Part shown: piece by piece, positions 44,179 to 55,815 of the stretch
How positions within the stretch are numbered: position 1 is the first letter of the stretch
Layout of the letters: the number at the start of each line of letters is the position of its first letter
NCBI GenBank assembly: GCA_019448385.1
Contig: JAGTXO010000031.1
Coordinates: forward strand, 374,501 to 438,500
Direction of reading: 5' to 3'
Length of the DNA: 64,000 bases
From: Diacronema lutheri
Lineage: Eukaryota; Haptophyta; Pavlovophyceae; Pavlovales; Pavlovaceae
Notes under the pieces: generated by a model
Database searches by the model: none
What the model saw: the letters and a program-made list of their open reading frames with translations, nothing else
Told to the model about the DNA's origin: nothing
Translations under genes and position numbers: made by a program

Positions 44179-47100
44179 TCGCCCGCGTCGCCGGCCGGCG
44201 GCGGCGGTGGCGGCGGTGACGGCGCGGCCACGGCGGCGGCAGCAGCGGCGGCGGCGGCGGTGGCGGCGGCGGCGGCGCCCAGCGCGGGCGGCGGCGGCGT
44301 GGCGGCGGCGGTGGCGGCGGCGGTGACGCCAGCGGCGGCCTTGGCGACGCGCGTCTGCGGCGGCGCTTCGGCGCGATCGGGGCTGCCCCCGCCACGCACC
44401 GCGCTCGTGCCCGCGCAGACGCCGCCCGGCGCACGATCGCTGGCCGCGCCGGTCAGCGCGACGCGGAGGCGCTCGCCGACAGCGTACATGTCCGCCACGC
44501 TGAACGTGCGCGGCGCGGACGAGCAGCCCGCCGCGGCGAGCGCGTCGTTGAGCGCGCCCACTATCGCGAGGCCGCACGTCGCGCCACGCTGCGCCGCCTC
44601 GTCGAGCAGCCGCGCGCGGCGCACGCGCGAAATGTCGAGACCCGCCGCGTGCAGCGTGGCAGTTATCGCCGTGGCGAGCACGAGCGCCCGCCTGCAGGGC
44701 GACGCGAGCGTGTCGACGAGCACCGCGTCGTAGCGACGCTCGCCCGCGCGCGCGACGCGCACAAGGCGCAACGCGGTGAAATGGCCGGAGGCGAGCTGCG
44801 CGCCGTCGTCACCGCCCGCGCCGCCGCGCTCGTCCGACGGGCTCCACACGCCGATGACAGCCTGCGTCGTCGCCTCGCTGCGCAGGCGGTGCAGCAGCGC
44901 GGCGCGCTCGGCGCCGTCCTGGAACACCGCGGGTTGCGCGGCGAGCGGCACGTGGCAGACATGCCCGCCGCCGGCCTGCCCGTGCACGCGTAGCACGACC
45001 TCGCAGCACGCGTCGACGGTTGAGGCGAGCATGTCGCCGCTGGCGATGCGCTCCACCTCTGCCTGCGGGAGGCCGGCGCTCGCGGCGGCGGAGGCCAGCC
45101 GGCGCGCAGCCGCGTCGCCCGCCCACGCAAGCAGCGCCGAGTTGGCGGGTTGGAGGGGAAGCTCAAGGGCGGCTGGTTCGGTGGCGGTAGCCTCGTTGGC
45201 AACGGGCACGTTGGCGGTGCGCACGTTGGCGGCGGGCGCGGCGGCGATGGCTGGTGGGGCGGAGGACACGCCCGCGGCGGCAGGCGCGGACGCGACAGCG
45301 GCAGCGGCTAGCGGGGCGGGGAAAACGCCGTCGGTGGCTGGCGCGGAGGCGAGTGCAGGAGCAACTAGTGGGGCGGGAAAATCGGCGGCAGGCGCGAAGG
45401 CGGATGCAGCAGCGGCTAGTGCGGCGGGGAAAACACCGTCGGCGGCAGGCGCGAAGGCGGATGCAGGAGCGCCCAGCGGGGCGCAGAAAACACCGTCGGC
45501 GGCAGGCGCGAAGGCGACAGCAGCAGTGGCCAGTGGAGCGGAGGCGCAGGGCCACGCGCGCGCCAGCCGTGCAAGCCCAAGCCGCGCGCGAGCGACGCAC
45601 GCGCCGATGGCCGAGGCGGCGGCGCAGGCCACGACGTGGCCTGGCACCGGTGTGGCCAGCCGCTCGCGGGTGTGCACGTCGAGCCGCGCCCCACGCCAAG
45701 AGCGGCGGCGCGCTGAACGGAGGCGCGCGACCCCGATCGATCCGCCCGCGCACGCGCGCGCCGGCTCAGTGTGGCCAACGCGCGCCGCTATGCAAGGCGC
45801 GCGCGCGATAACGGCGGCTGTCGGCCGTGGCGTGCGCGTGGCGGCGCCGCGGCGACGGGCGCGGCACACGAGCCGCTCGGGCGCGCCGCCGCCGCGCGGC
45901 ACGATGTCGAGCAGCACGGTCACGCCGCGCGCGCGCGCGACCGCCGTGCACGCGAGCCGCACGGGCAGCGGCGGCCCGTCCGGGCGCGCGAGCGCCGCCA
46001 CCTCGGCGTCGGTGAGGCTGTGCAGCTCGCGGCGCGCGCGCGCGAACGCGGCGATGTCCGCGCGCAGCTCCGCGTCCGTGCCGAGCGCGGCACGCGCGTG
46101 CACGGGGAGCGACGCGCGCAGCGCGTGGAGCACGCCGCCGCGCGCGCCGCGCGGCGCCGGCGCGCGCTCGCGCTCAGCGCGCGCGGCGCGCGTGAGCTCG
46201 CGCACCGCGCGCGCGAGATTGCGCCGCGCGGCCGCGACGGGAGGGCTAGGTGCGCGCGCGCGCCGGTTGTAGCGCGGCCGCGCCGAGTCGAGGGGCGGCG
46301 GACGCGGTGCGTACGCCGCGGCGCGGCCCGCGCGCCAAAAGGCCGGCGGCGGGCGCAGCTCCGTCGCGTCGACCGCGGCCGCGAGCGCGCCGAGCGCGGC
46401 GTCGCTGTCGCCCGCCGCGTCGGCCGCGTCGACGAGCACGAAGAGCGCGCCGAGCGCGCGCGACGCGGCCGCCTGCGCGGCGGTGGGGCGGGCGCAGGCA
46501 GCGACGCATGCGGCCGCCATGCCGCGCGCCGCGGCGAACGCCGGTGACGTGACGGCCGCGCCGATGGCAACGGCGGCGGCGGCGACGGTCGAGGCGGCAG
46601 CGCCGGCGATGGAGGTGGCAGCGGCGGCGGCGCTTGCCATCGCGCGGCGCGCGAGACGCGAGGCGCCACCGACCGCCGCCGCCGCAGCGCGCGCTGCGCG
46701 CGCGCCGGTGGCGCGCATCGTCGCCGCGCCAGGCGCCGCCGCGCCGACGCCGCCGGCGCCCGCGCCGTCGCCGCTCTCGGCCGTGCAGGGCTCCGATGGC
46801 GAACCCGGCGTGCGCTGGCGCGTGATGCGCGCGCCGAGGCGCGCGCTCCGCGCCGCGCGGCCGGCGACGTCGAGGAAGCGCCGTGCGCGCGCCGCGCGCA
46901 GGCCACGCGCGCGCGGCGGCGCACCGACAGGCGCCGAGCGCCGCGGCGCGCACGCCGGCGCGTCGCTGTCGGGTTGCGCAGCGCGCGCGCGGGAACTCGG
47001 CGCGGCGTGTGCGGGCGGCGGGCGCGCGCCCGCGCGGCGCAGAGGCGCGAGGCGCCGGCCGCAGACGAGGCGTGTGCGCAACCAGGACGGCGAGGGCCGC

Positions 47101-50100
47101 AGGGCGCCGTCGACGTCGCGCATCGGCGGGCCGCGAGCCCGCCGCGCAGCCGTGCGGCGCGCGCGAGGCGCTCGGCGGCGCGCGCGCCGCACGGCGCGCG
47201 CGGCGGCGCGCACGCCAGCGACGGCTGCGGCCACGCCGCGCGCCAACACGGCCGCGGCGTGCGCCATCGCACCGAGCACGGCGCGTGGCGCGCCGAGCAA
47301 GCGCAGCAAGCGCGACGCCGTCGCGCGCGCCGGCGCACCGTGTGCAGGGGCCTCGCCAGCGCCAGCACCGACGCCGCCATCGCCGCAGCCGCAGGTGGCG
47401 TCGCCGCCGCCGCAGGCGTCGCGACGGACGCCGCCGCCGCCGAAACAATCGCCGCACACGTCGCCGCCGACGTTGCCACCCCAGCCGCCGTTGCGTGCGC
47501 AGGTGGCTGCGGCGCGTGCGTGCGGGAGGCGTGCCGTGCGGCGCGCATCACACGGGCTGCGCGACGCGAGCGACGCCGCCGGGGTCCCCGCTGCGCCAGG
47601 CGCGCCGTGCGCGCCAGCCTCGCCGGCCTCGCCGGCGCGCGGTCGCGCGCTCGCCTCGACGTGGCCGCCTCCGCCGCCATCGCCGCCGTCGAACCGGGCG
47701 GCGGAGGGCTGCCGCTCGAACCGCTCGTCGGCGTCGGCCGCCACCGCCGCCTCGCGCTCCGCCGCCGCGGCGGCCGCACGGCGCGCGTGGCGGAGCGCGC
47801 GGCCGCCGTCCGCTGCGCGGCGTGGCGGCGCGGGCGCCGCCTTCGGCGCGCGCGGCCCCTCGGCGCGCTCGCGGAGCACGGCGAGCGGCGTGCCCGTGGC
47901 GACGCTCGTGCAGACGCGCCGCAAGGCGGCGCTTACGCACGCGTGGACGACGCGCGCCGTCCGCTTGTCGGCGGCGCGCGCGGCGCGGCGCGCGGCCTTG
48001 GCGGCGGCCTTTTTGGCGCGCCTCCGCTCCGCCTGCTCCGACAGCGCGCGCGCCTGGCGCTCGGCTGCGAGCGCGTCCTCGGGCGAAACGGTCGGCCTCG
48101 GCGGCCGCGCGCGCGCGCTGCGACGCTGCGCGCTGCGGCGGTCGGACGGCGGCTGCCGCGGCGGCGAGGACGGCGGGCGCGAGCTCGGCGTGGGCGACCA
48201 ATCGCCGCTGACGGTTGCGAGCGGCGCAAACGGGTTGTCGTCCCCGCGCCCCGCGGCGTGCGACAGTGCACGCGGCGTCGGGCGCCGGCCGACCGCTGGC
48301 GGGCCCCACTCGGACGGCGGCTCCGAGGGCGAGCGCGCCGTCGGCGCCGCGCGTTGCGCGGCCGGCGGCGCCTCCCGGTCCAGCGCCGCCTGCTCTCTCG
48401 CCGCGGCCTGCTCGTCACCCTCCGGCACGCCACGCGGCGCGAGCACCGCGGTGGCGCAGCGCGTCGCGTTGAGCAACGCCGCCTCCATCTGCCGCACGCT
48501 GGCCTTGGCGCACGCCACACCCTGTCTCGCCCGGCGCAGCGCCTCGTGCGCGCGGCGCACTTCCGCGTCGGCATCTTCGCGCATGCCAAAGTGCGCCTGT
48601 TGCAGCCGCAGGTCCGCAGGGCGCCCCTGCGCGCGAGGGGCACGGGCGCGGCGGCGCGCAGGTGACGGAGCTGGCGCGCCGTTCTGCGCTGCGCGCACGC
48701 CAATCGACGGGCGCGCGCGCGGCGGGGCGCGCGCGCGCGCGCGCGCGCGCGCTGCCTACCCAGCCGCCGGCCGGCTCGCGCGAGCGCGCCAGCTGCTCCG
48801 CCGCCTCGGCGTCGAGCACGCGCTGCTGCGCCTCCTCCTCGCCCAGTGCAGCGAGGTGCAGCCGGCGGGCTGCCTTGCGGCAGTTGCCCTCCGCCTTGCC
48901 CACGGCCTTGCGCGCCGCGTCGACGGGGTCGTCGTTGGCTCTGGCGCGCCTGCGCTTGCCCTTGTCGGCGGGCGGCGGCTCGGCGCGCTGCAGCGTGCCG
49001 AGCGCGTCGTCGGCTCCGCGCGCGGCCGCCCGCGGGCGGCGGGCCCCAAAAAGCGCACCGGTCGCCGTGCGCGCCGCGCAAGCAACGACCAGCGCTGACA
49101 TGCCGGCGAAGACCGCACCGCCCAGCGCCACGGTTGCCACGATGCGCAGCGTCCCGTGCGCAAGCTGCGCTGCCTCCGCCGCTTTGGCGGCCTCGCGCGC
49201 GCGCGCATCGGCGGCTCTCATCTCGTGCAGCAGCCCGGCCGCGCCGCTCGCGCCGTCGCGGCCGCGCGCGAGCTCGCACAGCACCGCCGCCGCGCGCCGC
49301 GTGGGCTCGCGCGCGAGCAGCTGCGCGCCGCCGTCGGGGCGCAGCTTCTCAACGAACTCGACAAACGTCGCGTCGCGCCAGAGGGACATGCGGAAGGCCC
49401 TGTGCACCGCCCCCTCCTGCTCGCGCATCCGCCGTGCCGCCCGCCTGCCGTCGCGCGCGTGCGCGTGCGCGGCCGCGTCGACTCCCGCGACGCCGCGCTG
49501 CGCGTCGCGCGCGGCCGACGACGGCGCCGCCGCGCTGCCCGCCAAGGGCGCCGCAGCGGCGACGCGCGCGTGCGGAGCGACGGGATCGCCGGCGGCCGGC
49601 GGCTCGGCGCGCTGCGGCGTGCCGTTTGCTCCGCGCGCGGCCGTCCCGGGGGAGGTGGCCGCGATGGCGCCGCCAGCCGCGCCGCGCGCCAGCCACGCGC
49701 ATAGGCTGCCGACGAGCTCGCCGAGACCCCCGACGGTCGCCGCGGCGGCGAGTGCGCCGGGCTTGCCGGCCGACAGCGGCTCGCGAGCGTCGTCGTCGCA
49801 GCCGCCGGCACCCGTCTTGGCGAGTGCGTCGCGCTCGCCCTCGACGCCCGCCACGACCGCCGCCCCTCCGTCGTCCGCCGCGCCGGCCGCGCGCGCGGCC
49901 GGGCGCAGAGGAGGCGTGCCGGTGCAGCCGTCGCCGCTCGTCTTCGCCGTTTCCTCCACTTTGGTCACTTCGTCGCCACCTGCGCCATCTCCGACGCCGG
50001 GGCCCTTGGTCACGCTTGCCGCCATGCGCGCCGTGCCCGCCGGCCAGCCCGCCGACTGCTCGAGCGCGGCGGCGAGCGGCGCGACGCGCGTCGACTCGGG

Positions 50101-52434
50101 CGCGCTCTCGTCATCGGGCTCGAGCGCGTTGTGCAGGCGCGCGAGCGCGCGCTCGACGGCCGCGGCGCCACTGCCGGGGGCGCGGCTCGCCGCGCGCACC
50201 GCGCGCCGCCAGGCCGGCGCGAACATGAGCGCCGGCTCGAGCGCCGCGAGCGCGCGCGCCTCGCGCGCGTCGCTCGCGCCGAGGCGCGGCGGCACGCGCG
50301 CGGCTCCGCGCGGCGCGGTGCCTCGGAAGCGTGGGCTCAGCGTGTAGGCGAGGTGCTGCGGCACGCCGCGCGCCTCCGCGCGCGCGCGTCCGTCCTCGAC
50401 CTCGCGCCGCGCCTTCGCGATCGCCGGCGTGGCGCGCGCGAGCCAGTCGGGGTCGGCGGGCAGGTGGATCACGACGAGAATCGGCGCCCAGTCCAGCCGC
50501 GGGTTCTTGTGACGGTCGGGCACGACCCACACGAGCAGCACCGTGCCCTCCGCGCCGCACGCCGCCTCGTAGATCCTGGGCTGCGAGCGCCAATCGGGCC
50601 TGACGCGCAGCGCCCGCGCGTGGTCGATGGCGGCGGCGCGGTCGCCATTGAAGTGAACCGTCGTCACCTCGCCGATGACGGACCGGCCGGACCGCCAGCA
50701 GAACACCGCGTCCGCCGACCCGCCGGCGATGGCCGCGAGCGATTCGGGCGCGGCGAGCCGCGGCAAGCCCTCGAAGGCGGCAAAGTCCTCGTGCGCATTG
50801 TACACGCCGCCCCAGCCGTCGTGCGCGTACGCGCGCGCGGCCGCTCGTACCGCGCGCGGCTGGTTCTCCACGCCCGACGTCATGTGCCATGTCGTCCCCG
50901 CGAAGCCGGGCTCGCCCAGCTCGGCCCGCACGACGGTACCGTACCCCGCGCCCTGCGTCGGGGCGGCGAGGTGGTGCATGCCCGCGCCGGTCACGCCCTC
51001 CGTGCGCTGCCGCGTGACGATCGTGCCCGTCGCGTGCGCGAAAAGCGTGTCGACCACGGCGGGCGCGCGCCCGCTGTTCGCCCGTGGCCGCGCCCTGCCC
51101 GCTTTTAGCTGCTCGGGGTCCTTGGCGTCGTACACGCGCGCGTCCGCGTCGCCCTCATCAGGCGCAGTGTAGACGCAGCGGCGTTCGAGCGGCGCCGAGC
51201 CACCGCCGTCCGCCGCCGCCGGCGAGGTTGGCGCCGCGCCCGCCGCCACCGCGCTCGTCGCCGCCGTGCCCGTCGCCACCGCCGCAGCCGCCGCGCCCGC
51301 GGGGTCGTCGTCCCCGTCCTCCGCGCCCTCCCCGTCGTCAGCGGTGGTGGCGTCGCCATCGTCCCCGTCGCCCTCGCCCCCGCCGAGGCTGCTGAATGGT
51401 CGGGGCCCCCACGCCGAGGCGGCGCGCCGCTGCGGCGCACGCGGCGGTGGCGCTCGCGACGGCGGCCTTGGCGCCGCCGCGCCGCGCGGCCTGGCCGCCG
51501 TCGACAGCGCGCGGCCTGCAGCGCCCGTGAGCGCGTCGAGCGCGGCCGTGCGTGCGATGCGGTCGTCGGGCGCGCGCAGCGCCGCCTCGACGGCCTGCAG
51601 CAGCCCGTCGGGCGCGGATCCGCCGACACTGGCATCGCACGCCTCGGCGAGCCGCGCGGCCTCGGCGAGCCGCGCGGCCTCGCGGGTGAACGGGCCGAAG
51701 CGCCTGGCGCGGTCGCCGAGCAGAGCGCCGATGGCGGCGCGGAGCGTGCGCGCGCGGGTCTCCTCGTACGCGGCCGTCGTGAGGCGCGCGAGGCGCGCGT
51801 CCAAAGCCTTCTTGATGTCGACAAGGACACTCGCGCGGCGGCCGTAGAGCGTCGATGCGCTCGCCACGACCTCGGCCGCGACTGTTGCCGCGGCGAAGCA
51901 ACACGCGGCCCCACTCTGCGGGGGCGCCTTGAAGGCATCGATGGGCGGCGCTGTTCTGCCGATGCGCTGCGCAAGCTTCTTGATGAGCACGCCGGCCGCC
52001 GTGGCGTACGCCGATTCGCCGTTGCCCAAGGTGCGCGAATCGGCGAGCAGGGCGAGCGCGGCGCCGGGCGGCGCGCCGCGCTGCGCGGGCGGCGCGAGGA
52101 GCAGGTACGCCGCCGTCCAGTGCACGAGGCCGCTGGACGCGCGGAGGCAGAGCGGTAGCACGACCACGAGCACCTGCCCAAACCGGTCCGCATCCGCGCA
52201 TGCTTTGCGCAGGTTGCGCAGCGCCACCTTGAGCGCATGCTGCGAGCACCCCGTGTCGCCCACCCTAACCCTGCTCGTGCCGAAATCCGCGTAACGCAGC
52301 AGGGCGATGAGGCAAGTGGATGGGACCACGTGGGGGTGGGTATCTCCCGGCGACAGAATGGTGCTGAGGGCCAGCGAGAAACTGTCCGAGCCGCCCCGCC
52401 CGCCGGGCAAAGCGTCCTTCACGGAGTCCTCCAT
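33550..52434 (-). CDS. Giant polyprotein: C48-like protease, YqaJ nuclease, chromodomain, Fanzor
   Basis: Exons complement(33550..35274, 35403..48626, 48760..52434), two 128- and 133-bp GT-AG introns, both phase 0, predict about 6,207 residues with no internal stop. Domains: C48/Ulp1-like protease (His105-Trp, Asp132-Ser, Gln173, Cys178 or 179); a low-complexity acidic region; a hydrophobic helix near 1100-1125; a second C48-like module (GHFTALRLV near 2507, GATCGLAIVGAL near 2575); poly-Ala near 2704-2736; YqaJ exonuclease 3967-4146; chromodomain 5194-5254; Fanzor about 5339-6207 with RuvC residues Asp5808, Glu5990 and Asp6050. The protease may process the chain; that is inference. Whether it is one mRNA or several genes (for example one starting at the ATG 48584) needs RNA evidence. 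The coding strand is uninterrupted, unlike its neighbours. Confidence 0.75.
35275..35402 (-). other. 128-bp intron inside the Fanzor region
   Basis: Donor follows codon Asn (AAT/GTGCGC), acceptor GCGCGCAG/GTG. It joins THN to VPRNVRLAASAI in phase 0, restoring one continuous Fanzor frame. Without removing it, the upstream frame ends at 35232 and the Fanzor C-terminal half is in another frame. Border sequences resemble host introns. Confidence 0.65.
36535..36725 (-). other. Chromodomain segment of the polyprotein
   Basis: The segment runs from YEVEAVVDERR through FQFRIRWRGYDESADTWEP to VAQFRKTRDEQ. It has the aromatic cage residues (Tyr, Trp of RWRGY, Trp of DTWEP) and the glutamate-proline turn typical of histone-methyl-lysine readers. 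In retroelement integrases such domains direct insertion to heterochromatin. Here it lies between the YqaJ and Fanzor modules. Confidence 0.85.
38460..38590 (-). repeat. Ala/Pro-coding (GGCGGCGCG)n repeat in the polyprotein
   Basis: A GGCGGC/GCGGCGGGC array encodes alternating PPPAAA on the minus strand. It is a flexible linker just upstream of the region with GVDGTGEEAF and downstream of the YqaJ module. Confidence 0.6.
39885..40400 (-). other. YqaJ/lambda-exonuclease-like nuclease segment of the polyprotein
   Basis: Motifs of this PD-(D/E)XK family appear in order: SPRWHDERWEEVTGSK at the start, a GILGEAVALRKL helix with the first acidic residue, FSPDGL (Asp), VLVEVKT (the E-x-K pair) and HRDQLQLGMHVLG (the Q-x-Q helix). 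Such nucleases chew 5' ends to make single strands for recombination, and often travel with viral or mobile replication genes. Confidence 0.82.
44098..44190 (-). repeat. GGC trinucleotide repeat encoding a poly-alanine tract
   Basis: About 30 GGC/GCC units encode poly-Ala on the minus strand, with more Ala/Gly-rich triplet sequence up to about 44330. It separates the second C48-like module from the downstream half of the polyprotein. Confidence 0.85.
45260..45545 (-). repeat. Imperfect tandem repeats encoding APAADGVF units
   Basis: Four to six units of 60-70 bp with the peptide theme SAFAPAADGVFxAPLxA. They lie in the low-complexity zone before the second C48-like module. Copies are diverged, so older than the 189-bp array at 28 kb. 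Confidence 0.65.
48627..48759 (-). other. 133-bp intron joining the two halves of the giant reading frame
   Basis: Donor GGCTGG/GTAGGC, acceptor GCGCGCAG/GGGCGC, phase 0 on both sides. It joins a Lys/Arg/Ala-rich helical stretch (AEAAEQLARSREPAGGW) to a similar one (GRPADLRLQQAHFGMR), so the coiled-coil character continues. If not spliced, the two frames would be separate overlapping genes. Confidence 0.5.
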
Positions 52435-54335
52435 CTGCAGACTGTGGGCACGTCAGTGTCCGGATGGCGGCCCGGATGATACTTGGGAGAATTTACATGA
52501 TGCCCTGGAGAATGCCCCGCTCTCCCACAACCAGGACCCGCCAGCGCGCCGAGCCTACTCGTTTGCCCGCGCCGCCTCTCTTTGCGCGCCCGAGCGCGGC
52601 CTCCGAGCGCGGCCAACGTCCTCCGGGGGCGTGCATCGTGGCTGCTCGGAGGGGCTGCGACGCGGCGAAAGCTCGCTGCGCGGCCGCAACGTGAGCGCGC
52701 GCGCGCGGCCGCGCGCCGGCCTGCGCTGCTCTGCACGGCCGCGCGCCGGCCTGCGCAGCCTCGTCGCGCAGCGTGAGCGCGAGCGCGCGCGAGGTGAGCT
52801 CGGCGGATGGGTGCGCGGCGGCGTTGGCGGCGGGTGCGGCGGCAGGCTGGGCGGCGGGTTTGGACGGAGAGTGTCGGGGAAGAACGGGGCGCATCCTGGC
52901 TGGGAGTTGGACGGCGCCCACCACGCGCTGGCGGATCCTGGTTGCCACCACCACCCCCCCCCCCCCCGGAGACGAGGACCAGGGGCATGGCCGACTCGCT
53001 GCGCCGCACAGCGCGCGGCGCGCGGCATGCTGCGCGACCTCAAGCACATCCAGCCGCGCTCCGCCCACGCAACGCGCGCAATGCCGCGTTGCACTGCAGG
53101 TGTGCACGTGCGGCTCTCACGCGCACTGTGTTGCACGAACGGCATCACGCCACCGAGCTGCGTCCGGACCACGCGCCGCGCGCAGGCGACCACACAGGGG
53201 CGCGCCGCGCGGCGCGTGCGCGCCCTCGCAACCGTTGCAGCACGCTCTGCCTTGCACTGCGCCGAGCCGCCGCGCGCTGTGCGCGTGCATGCAGGGCGCA
53301 CGCGTGCGACGAAGCGCGCGCGCGGCGAGGCGCGCGGGCGGCTCGCTGCGCGGGCGGCAACGCGCCCAGCTGCGCCCAGGCCAGGCGCGCGCCCGCGAGT
53401 GCCACCGGGACGCACTGCCCCCGCCGGGGTCGCCGCGCGCTCTGTGTGTGCGCTCGCGCGCTGCGAGCGCGGCGGAACGTTCGTGCATGGCGCGAAGAGC
53501 GCGGCACCCGAAGACGGCTGCCCCGAGCCCGCGCCGGGTGGCAGCGAGCGGCGGCACCTCCTCGGCGAGCCCGCCCCGCGCCTTCCCCTCCACGTGGCGT
53601 TTTGAGGCAGACGGACACGCGCCCACACTGCGACTGGGCACGCTGCTCGAGGCAGACACGCACCCAACGCGCGCGCACCACGCGCCCGCGTCGGCGGGCC
53701 GGTGTGAACGAGCGAGAGCTCGGTGTCGCCAACGGGGGCACGGGCGCGACTTCGGTCCGCCTCTCGACGGACGCAGGCGACGCTGCCGGGAACTTCCCCG
53801 ACGCCTGCACATCCAGGGCTTCGAGGTACAGAGCTGGGCAACAGTGCCGCTCGTCACCGATGAGGCGGCCAAGCTCGCTATCCTTGCTGCCCTCGGCTCC
53901 ACCAAACAGCCGGGCGACCCAACGGTTCGTGATCGCCTGGCCGCCAGGTGCGAACCGCGCCCGTGCAAGCGCTTCACCCGCATTCTCCGCCCCGCTGCGG
54001 ACGTCCGCCTGCCGGCCGCGAACACGGCCGGTGCGCGTTGCCGCCTGGCCCAACACGAAAACCCGCCCGCCCCCGAGGCCGCAGGTCCTACCTGCCCAAG
54101 CGCAGCCCAACGGCACGCAGACAGCCCGCCTTGGCAACCGACTCGTGCGCGAGCGCTCCGCCCTCCACAAGAGCCTGCCCCACGCCACCGCCGACGCGGA
54201 GCCAGCGCAGCCGACGCCCCTCCGCGACGCTCGCGCCGCAAGGCGCAAGGGCCCCGGCGAGACGGCGTCAACCAAGCCCGCCGCTGGCACAGCGCCGGCA
54301 CCCGGAGCCCACCCCAAGCCCCCGCGCACGCCTCG

Positions 54336-54366
<31 letters not shown>

Positions 54367-54768
54367 ATCGGCGGACCGATTGCGTTTTGGTGCGCCAGGC
54401 TCAATGCGCCATCGCAGTGGCGGGCCCGCAGACGCAGACGCTGACATGCCCAACGCTGGGCACTGAGGCCGCAGGCCGGCCCTCCTGGACCTGGCGGGCG
54501 AGCTGCCCGCGCAGCGGCCACGCGAGCCTCGCACTGACCGTGGCGGTCGCTGCCACCGTGATAGCTGCGGGTGCGGCGGCCTTGGCCCCAACCCCATCAT
54601 CCGTCTTCATCCCCGCCCTGCTCGCGCTCGCGGCCTACGTCGGCAATCCCTGCACCGGGATCCGCCCCGCGAAGTCCACACAAGACTTATCCGTGCTGCA
54701 CGCCAGCCGCGCGCGCCGACGCGCGCCGCTCCCACACGCTCACCTCCGTTTCCGCGGGCGGCCCAACG

Positions 54769-54802
<34 letters not shown>

Positions 54803-54880
54803 CCCCCCCCCCCCCCCCCCCGGCAGGCGGCCATCGAGCCGCATTAGCACACCCGCCCGGGGCCTCCCGCCGCACCCGCA
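52435..54880. other. Gene-poor stretch upstream of the polyprotein
   Basis: I see no convincing gene. About 52440-52510 is AT-richer than its surroundings and directly upstream of the polyprotein ATG, so it may be its promoter. The rest has poly-C tracts (about 52957-52969 and 54336-54365) and long meaningless open frames. A plus-strand stretch near 53830-54010 reads as mixed-composition peptide but matches nothing I know. Confidence 0.35.
54769..54820 (+). repeat. About 50-base poly-C tract
   Basis: A run of C broken by a single T. It lies shortly upstream of the retroelement-like fragment. Long G/C homopolymers of this type recur in introns and intergenic DNA across the window. Confidence 0.85.
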
Positions 54881-54889
54881 GCGGCTCGG

Positions 54890-55071
54890 CGCCTTGAATC
54901 CTCCCGTCCCCCGGGGTGAGGCCTTCAACCCGGGCCCAGCGCGCTCCGACTGCCTCACGCGCGCCAGCGCCAACCTCGGCGGCATGGTAGACCCCGAGCG
55001 AAAAGCCGCACTTCTCGCCGTCCTCGTCAGGCGCAAGTACGTTATCCTGCTCCTACTGCCGACGCGGCTCC
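54890..55071 (+). mobile_element. Fragment resembling the start of a non-LTR retrotransposon endonuclease
   Basis: The plus frame reads VPRGEAFNPGPARSD, then RASANLGGMVDPERKAALLA, then a VILLLLPTRL strand. The pattern of a conserved NPGP, then N-x-x-G, then KxxxLxxLL and a hydrophobic strand ending before acidic residues matches the N-terminus of APE-type endonucleases in LINE ORF2. Nothing recognisable follows past about 55160, so it is a truncated relic. Opposite orientation to the flanking element genes. Confidence 0.35.
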
Positions 55072-55362
55072 CGCGCGCGCGGACTACTACGCCGGGCAGA
55101 TCGCCGCAGACGCACGTGAGTGCACACGTGCGGACAAGGCGCACACGCTCGACGTCCAGTTAGCGCACGTGCACGTGCGCGCCACTGGTCACATTTGAGC
55201 GTCCGTGCTCGCCCACAGCGTCGCCATCCACAAGATGCGCGCTGGAGCCATCCAAGCAGGGCTCTGCCTGCTCGGCTTCCGCAAGGCAATTTGGGCCGCG
55301 GACAGCGGACAGCGGACGGCGTGCGCGTGCGAGGTGCGAAAGGAGGAAGAAGGTAGGGAGAG

Positions 55363-55366
55363 TTGT

Positions 55367-55409
<43 letters not shown>
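55363..55409 (+). repeat. GT dinucleotide run followed by 29-base poly-G
   Basis: Nine GT units (55363-55380) pass directly into an unbroken poly-G run (55381-55409). No gene is seen around it (55165-55815). Confidence 0.9.
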
Positions 55410-55414
<5 letters not shown>

Positions 55415-55815
55415 CGGCCGCCGGAGACGAGGACGCACTCACCGCTGTTGGCAATGCGCGCGTCACGGAGACAACTTGGCGGGCCTCGCACGCAGCTGGG
55501 CCGATCGCCGCCGTAGAGATGTCTGCAGCCGTCTCCGCGATGCCGATCGTCGCATCTGTTGGCACCGCTGCCATCTGCCGCACCCGCGGCCAGGCTGCCG
55601 GCAAGGTCGGCGCGTCGGGCTCCGAGCTCGGCCACGCAGGCGATGCGGCCGACGGCGGTGACGCTGAGCCCAGCGCCGGGTCCAACGGCTCCACGTCGAG
55701 CCGGCTGTGAACGAGCATGCTCGCACCACTTGCCCACGCCAGCGCGTCGGACTCAGGCACGTTGTAGATCTGCGCGGGCAACGCGCGTGCGTGCGGCAGG
55801 CGCGCGCGCGAGCTT

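Noticed and set aside
35406-44733. Long plus-strand open frames opposite the polyprotein (up to 1,220 codons)
   Set aside because: They are Arg/Ala-rich, lack any domain, and mirror a minus strand with several recognisable domains; they reflect GC-rich codon use.
45900-46300. OTU-like protease in the polyprotein (HSLTDAEVAALARPDG region)
   Set aside because: Spacing is suggestive, but there is no catalytic Cys box of the D-G-x-C type.
52555-54521. Overlapping frames of 400-800 codons on both strands
   Set aside because: No domain, no family motif and extreme low complexity on either strand; the region is better described as gene-poor.
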